DNA from: Osmia lignaria lignaria | Lineage: Eukaryota > Arthropoda > Insecta > Hymenoptera > Megachilidae | Length of the DNA: 64,000 nt | Reading direction: 5' to 3' | Assembly: GCF_051020975.1 (NCBI RefSeq) | Contig: NC_135033.1 | Location: 9,389,501 to 9,453,500, forward strand | Shown: positions 61,101 through 64,000 of the stretch, in pieces | Layout: the number at the start of each line of letters is the position of its first letter | How positions within the stretch are numbered: the stretch's first letter is position 1 | Program-made: the position numbers and the translations under genes | The notes under the pieces: model-generated | Databases searched by the model: none | Told to the model about the DNA's origin: nothing | What the model saw: the letters and a program-made list of their open reading frames with translations, nothing else

Positions 61101-61762
61101 ATTGACAGAAAAAGATTTCTTAAATATTGCTTAAATTATTTAGACATGTAACCCAAATATTGCTCTTTTAAATACACCAATTCATGAAGTGATTTTGAAT
61201 GACTGTGAATTGCTGTGAATGGGTGTGAAATTAATTTTTATTATTTATGTAATAAAGGAAGTATATAAACAAGATATATTTAAGTTTATACTTGAAAGAT
61301 AAAATAAATTTTGTTTATTTATGTACATACAATACAAATAGATAAAAACAATGATGAATTTTTATTTCATAATGAATATTTCTGATGTTCTTTGAAAACT
61401 TTATTTATCAGTACTTTCCTTTTAAAAGTATGTTGATAAACAATATTATGTTTAGCTTATAGTTATAAAAAGATACAATATGTACATATCATATAAGGTT
61501 CTCGATATATACGAATTTTTCAGAATCTAATCATTTAATTTAAAATACTGCTTTCGACCTTTTAATTCCACTTGTTAAACTTTAATATTGCATACTGCAT
61601 ATGTGTTACATAATACTTTTGATCATGTAAAGAATAAAAGCATCTACATATTTTTAATGAACACATGATGATAAATGTATGTAGATAAAAAAATAATCTA
61701 TAACTTATTCTACCATTAAACTTAGGTGTAGCATTTAATTATAAAAAACGTTTAAAATGCTA
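61101..61762. other. Spacer between DNMT1 3' end and TMCO1 start
   Basis: AT-rich, 660 bp on the minus-strand tandem pair. Must hold the TMCO1 promoter and the DNMT1 3' UTR. No distinct motif seen. Confidence 0.4.
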
Positions 61763-64000
61763 TCAATCACTAAAACCATTTAAGTTGTTGGCTGATTGAT
61801 CAATATTTTCATTTCTTAAACACTTTCTAATTTCAAAACCCAAAGCAGCACCTAATGGTGGCGGAACTGCGTTGCCGATTTGCCGATGTTTATCAAGTAT
61901 GTTTCCATAAAATCGAAAAGAGTCTGGGAAACCTTGCGATCTGGCGCATTCTCTTATACTCACAACTCTTGTTTGTTCAGGATGCAAAACACGACCCTGT
62001 TAATCAATGAAAATATTGAATAGTCAAATAAGAGTTAAAATAGAAGATAATTTAATACAACAAAAAATATTTATCACGTACCTGTTTACCCATAGGTTCT
62101 GGATTAGTAATAGTAGTACCAAAAAATCCATCCCACTCCAATCTACCGTACAAGCCTGCCCAGTGATTGTGACGTTTACCAGTGTGAGGTAAACACCAAG
62201 GAATCAAAGTGTTATATTGCCGATCCATTGGGTCGCATGTTCTGCCCGTACAACAACTACATACACCACGAAATGCTCCAGTAGAACTTCTACCCGCTTT
62301 TTTATCATGATAAGTATATTCTCTACAACACAAACAAGTTATTATTCATCAAATTAATTATTTTCTTGTAACACATATGAATTTAATTTATTTACAGTTT
62401 CTTTGAGTATGTTCCATCGCTCAAACGTACTGCAATATTTGGTAAATCTCGCCAATCAGATCCGCTAGCAGTTGGAATATGCGCTATTCGTGCTTCAACC
62501 AGAGGTGCCATATCTTTACAGATATGATCTCTCAATATAGCATCAGGTTCTTTAGGCCTTACCTAAAGGTAAATGCGATATATTTCATGAATTAATACTT
62601 GTATGTTAATATTAGTGAACACTTAATAATTTACTTTTCTTTGAAAGTGAGATATTGGTTCATCGCCATAAGTCATCTCTTCTGTATTCCATCCATTTCG
62701 GATATTAGGTAAATCAGACATCGCATCACGAACACTGATTGTTCTGTACGGCGCTGATTCTGTCCAATCACAGTTCGATGAATACTATGAAAAAAATAAA
62801 AAAAATATTAAGGTATTTATACAGATAATTCAAGTTTATATTAAATAACAATTATATCTTACCTTTTTGTTATCCACGATAACACTTAACTGGCATGCTC
62901 GTTTACTAAACACATGAGTTGGTTCTGGATATGTTGGAAGGATTTCTCCAGGAGCAGCAGCTAATATAATCAACCTAAAAATACATAAATGAAAATTAGA
63001 AATATAAATAATTAAACATTTAATCAATAGAATTTAAATATTTCTCACCTTCTTCTTGTTTGCGGAATACCGTAATTCCCAGCTTGCAGAATACCAAATG
63101 TACATTGGTAACCCATTCGCACAAGGCACCTTAATGTTAATTTAAGTACCATACTTTTTTTAAAAGATACAAAATTTCTAACATTTTCCATAATAAAGAA
63201 TTTTGGTCTGTAATAATCACAATAAGACAAAGACGATACTACTAAAGAATTCTTAAATAATGAGTATTGCCGCGAATTAAAACGATTCATGCCACTGAAA
63301 CCTTGGCACGGTGGCCCACCACATAACAATTCTACTTCCCCCTTTTGAGGTAAACGTTGTCCGCTATTATCGCAAAGTTCACCCTACAAAAATAATACAA
63401 ATATATTCTTGAAACTTGTTACTTATTCTATATTAACAATTATACTTACATTCATAACCATTCGCAAAAGTACATTACAATCTTCACAAAATACCGTTGT
63501 ATTAGGATTATTAAGCCTGTATGCACATGCAGCTGGTTCATCTTTTTCAATCGCCCATTGATTATCTACAATACCAGCTTGTCTTAATCCTTCAGATAAT
63601 CCTGCAATAAAAATATTAATTAAAAGTAGAGTATTCAGCAATTGCAAAAAAAAAGTAACAAGTTTTACACTAACCACCACAACCAGCAAAGACATCTAGT
63701 GTCCTCAGTTTTTTTGGCACAGTGCAATAATCTATGGGTTTATTTATTACTTTCTTATTATCATTAGTTTCTAATTTCTTATTTTTGTATTTTGCTTTTC
63801 CTTTTCCTTTTCCTTTCCCCAATTTCCCAATATTCATAGCATGATTTGGTGGGTCAACAAAAGTTTTCTCCGGGACGTTATAAGCTTGCGAGAAGTAAAA
63901 GCGATTTGGACCAGTGGAAGTCCATTCTTCTACGGACTGATCTAAATTTTCTGAATACATCAAGTAACATTTTCCTGCTACATCCGAAAATTTCACGTCG
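61763..64000 (-). CDS. DNMT1: DNA (cytosine-5)-methyltransferase 1, C-terminal catalytic part, partial
   Basis: The gene enters from the right edge. Exons in view: 63999-63675 (open upstream), 63601-63450, 63383-63049, 62974-62863, 62784-62635, 62562-62396, 62322-62082, 61996-61763. DNMT1 copies CpG methylation to the new strand after replication. In order there are the end of the second BAH domain (GKCYLMYSENL), the GKGKGKGKAKYK linker typical of DNMT1, motif I LDVFAGCGGLSEGL, motif IV GGPPCQGFSG with the catalytic Cys, motif VI IMENVRNF, motif VIII QTRRRLI, the target-recognition region (GVCSCCTGRTCDPMDRQYNT), motif IX SIRECARSQGFPD and motif X QIGNAVPPPLG. All catalytic motifs are intact, so the enzyme looks functional. 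This fits a hymenopteran and excludes a fly. Confidence 0.95.

Noticed and set aside
1..64000. tRNA genes, rRNA, CRISPR arrays, bacterial-type operons
   Set aside because: I saw no credible cloverleaf with A and B boxes, no rRNA, and no spaced repeat array; the sequence is eukaryotic throughout.

Overview
The window is nuclear DNA of an insect, most likely a bee or other hymenopteran. It is strongly AT-rich, genes are split by short AT-rich GT-AG introns, there are no operons of the bacterial type, and the right edge carries the catalytic half of DNMT1, a maintenance DNA methyltransferase that flies lack and bees keep. Species cannot be read from the sequence. I placed exons by hand from ORFs, splice sites and phase. 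All internal phases of the main gene models close without a frameshift.

Layout, left to right. The start of a mitochondrial hydroxyacid-oxoacid transhydrogenase (-, partial, 1-318) is followed by ABCB7, the mitochondrial ABC exporter (+, 1076-5953), whose first intron holds an intronless SETD4-like methyltransferase (+, 1590-2921). Then come a lebercilin-like ciliary coiled-coil gene (+, 6774-9949), a four-finger C2H2 zinc-finger gene (+, 10683-14236), the Hedgehog acyltransferase rasp/HHAT (-, 16088-18084), the AP endonuclease APEX1/Rrp1 (-, 18905-20475), a small UPF0449 gene (+, 22019-22456), TMEM268 with two alternative last exons (-, 23193-27673), TTC19 (+, 28968-30256), the zinc transporter Catsup/SLC39A7 (-, 31187-32505), and the mitotic kinesin KIF14 (+, 33281-43670), whose 5-kb intron holds an unrecognised two-exon gene on the other strand (35464-37855). 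PYROXD1 (-, 44169-45602) lies 56 bp behind the stop of MRPS18B (-, 45659-46510). The right part holds PNUTS/PPP1R10 (+, 48567-58538), TMCO1 (-, 60268-61100) and the C-terminal part of DNMT1 (-, 61763-64000).

The genes alternate in orientation. Five divergent pairs probably share promoter regions (HOT/ABCB7, APEX1/UPF0449, TMEM268/TTC19, Catsup/KIF14, MRPS18B/PNUTS), and five convergent pairs have facing 3' ends. The content is housekeeping: mitochondrial metabolism and assembly (HOT, ABCB7, TTC19, MRPS18B), ER ion handling (Catsup, TMCO1), DNA repair and methylation (APEX1, DNMT1), mitosis and PP1 control (KIF14, PNUTS). It is not a pathway cluster.

Mobile DNA is sparse. There is a foldback (MITE-like) family with TAGCGCCATCTATA termini at 524-686 and 21331-21570, the second copy carrying another member inside it. 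There is a diverged element ending in GCCGAACACCctgTATA (about 14571-14672 and 30846-30985), a GC-rich island at 18321-18510, and a TATA-Inr promoter without a clear gene at 21243-21277. The points I would look at first are the duplicated last exons of TMEM268 with a likely GC-AG intron, the apparent MRPS18B-PYROXD1 dicistronic unit, the nested unknown gene in KIF14, and the SETD4 gene nested in ABCB7.
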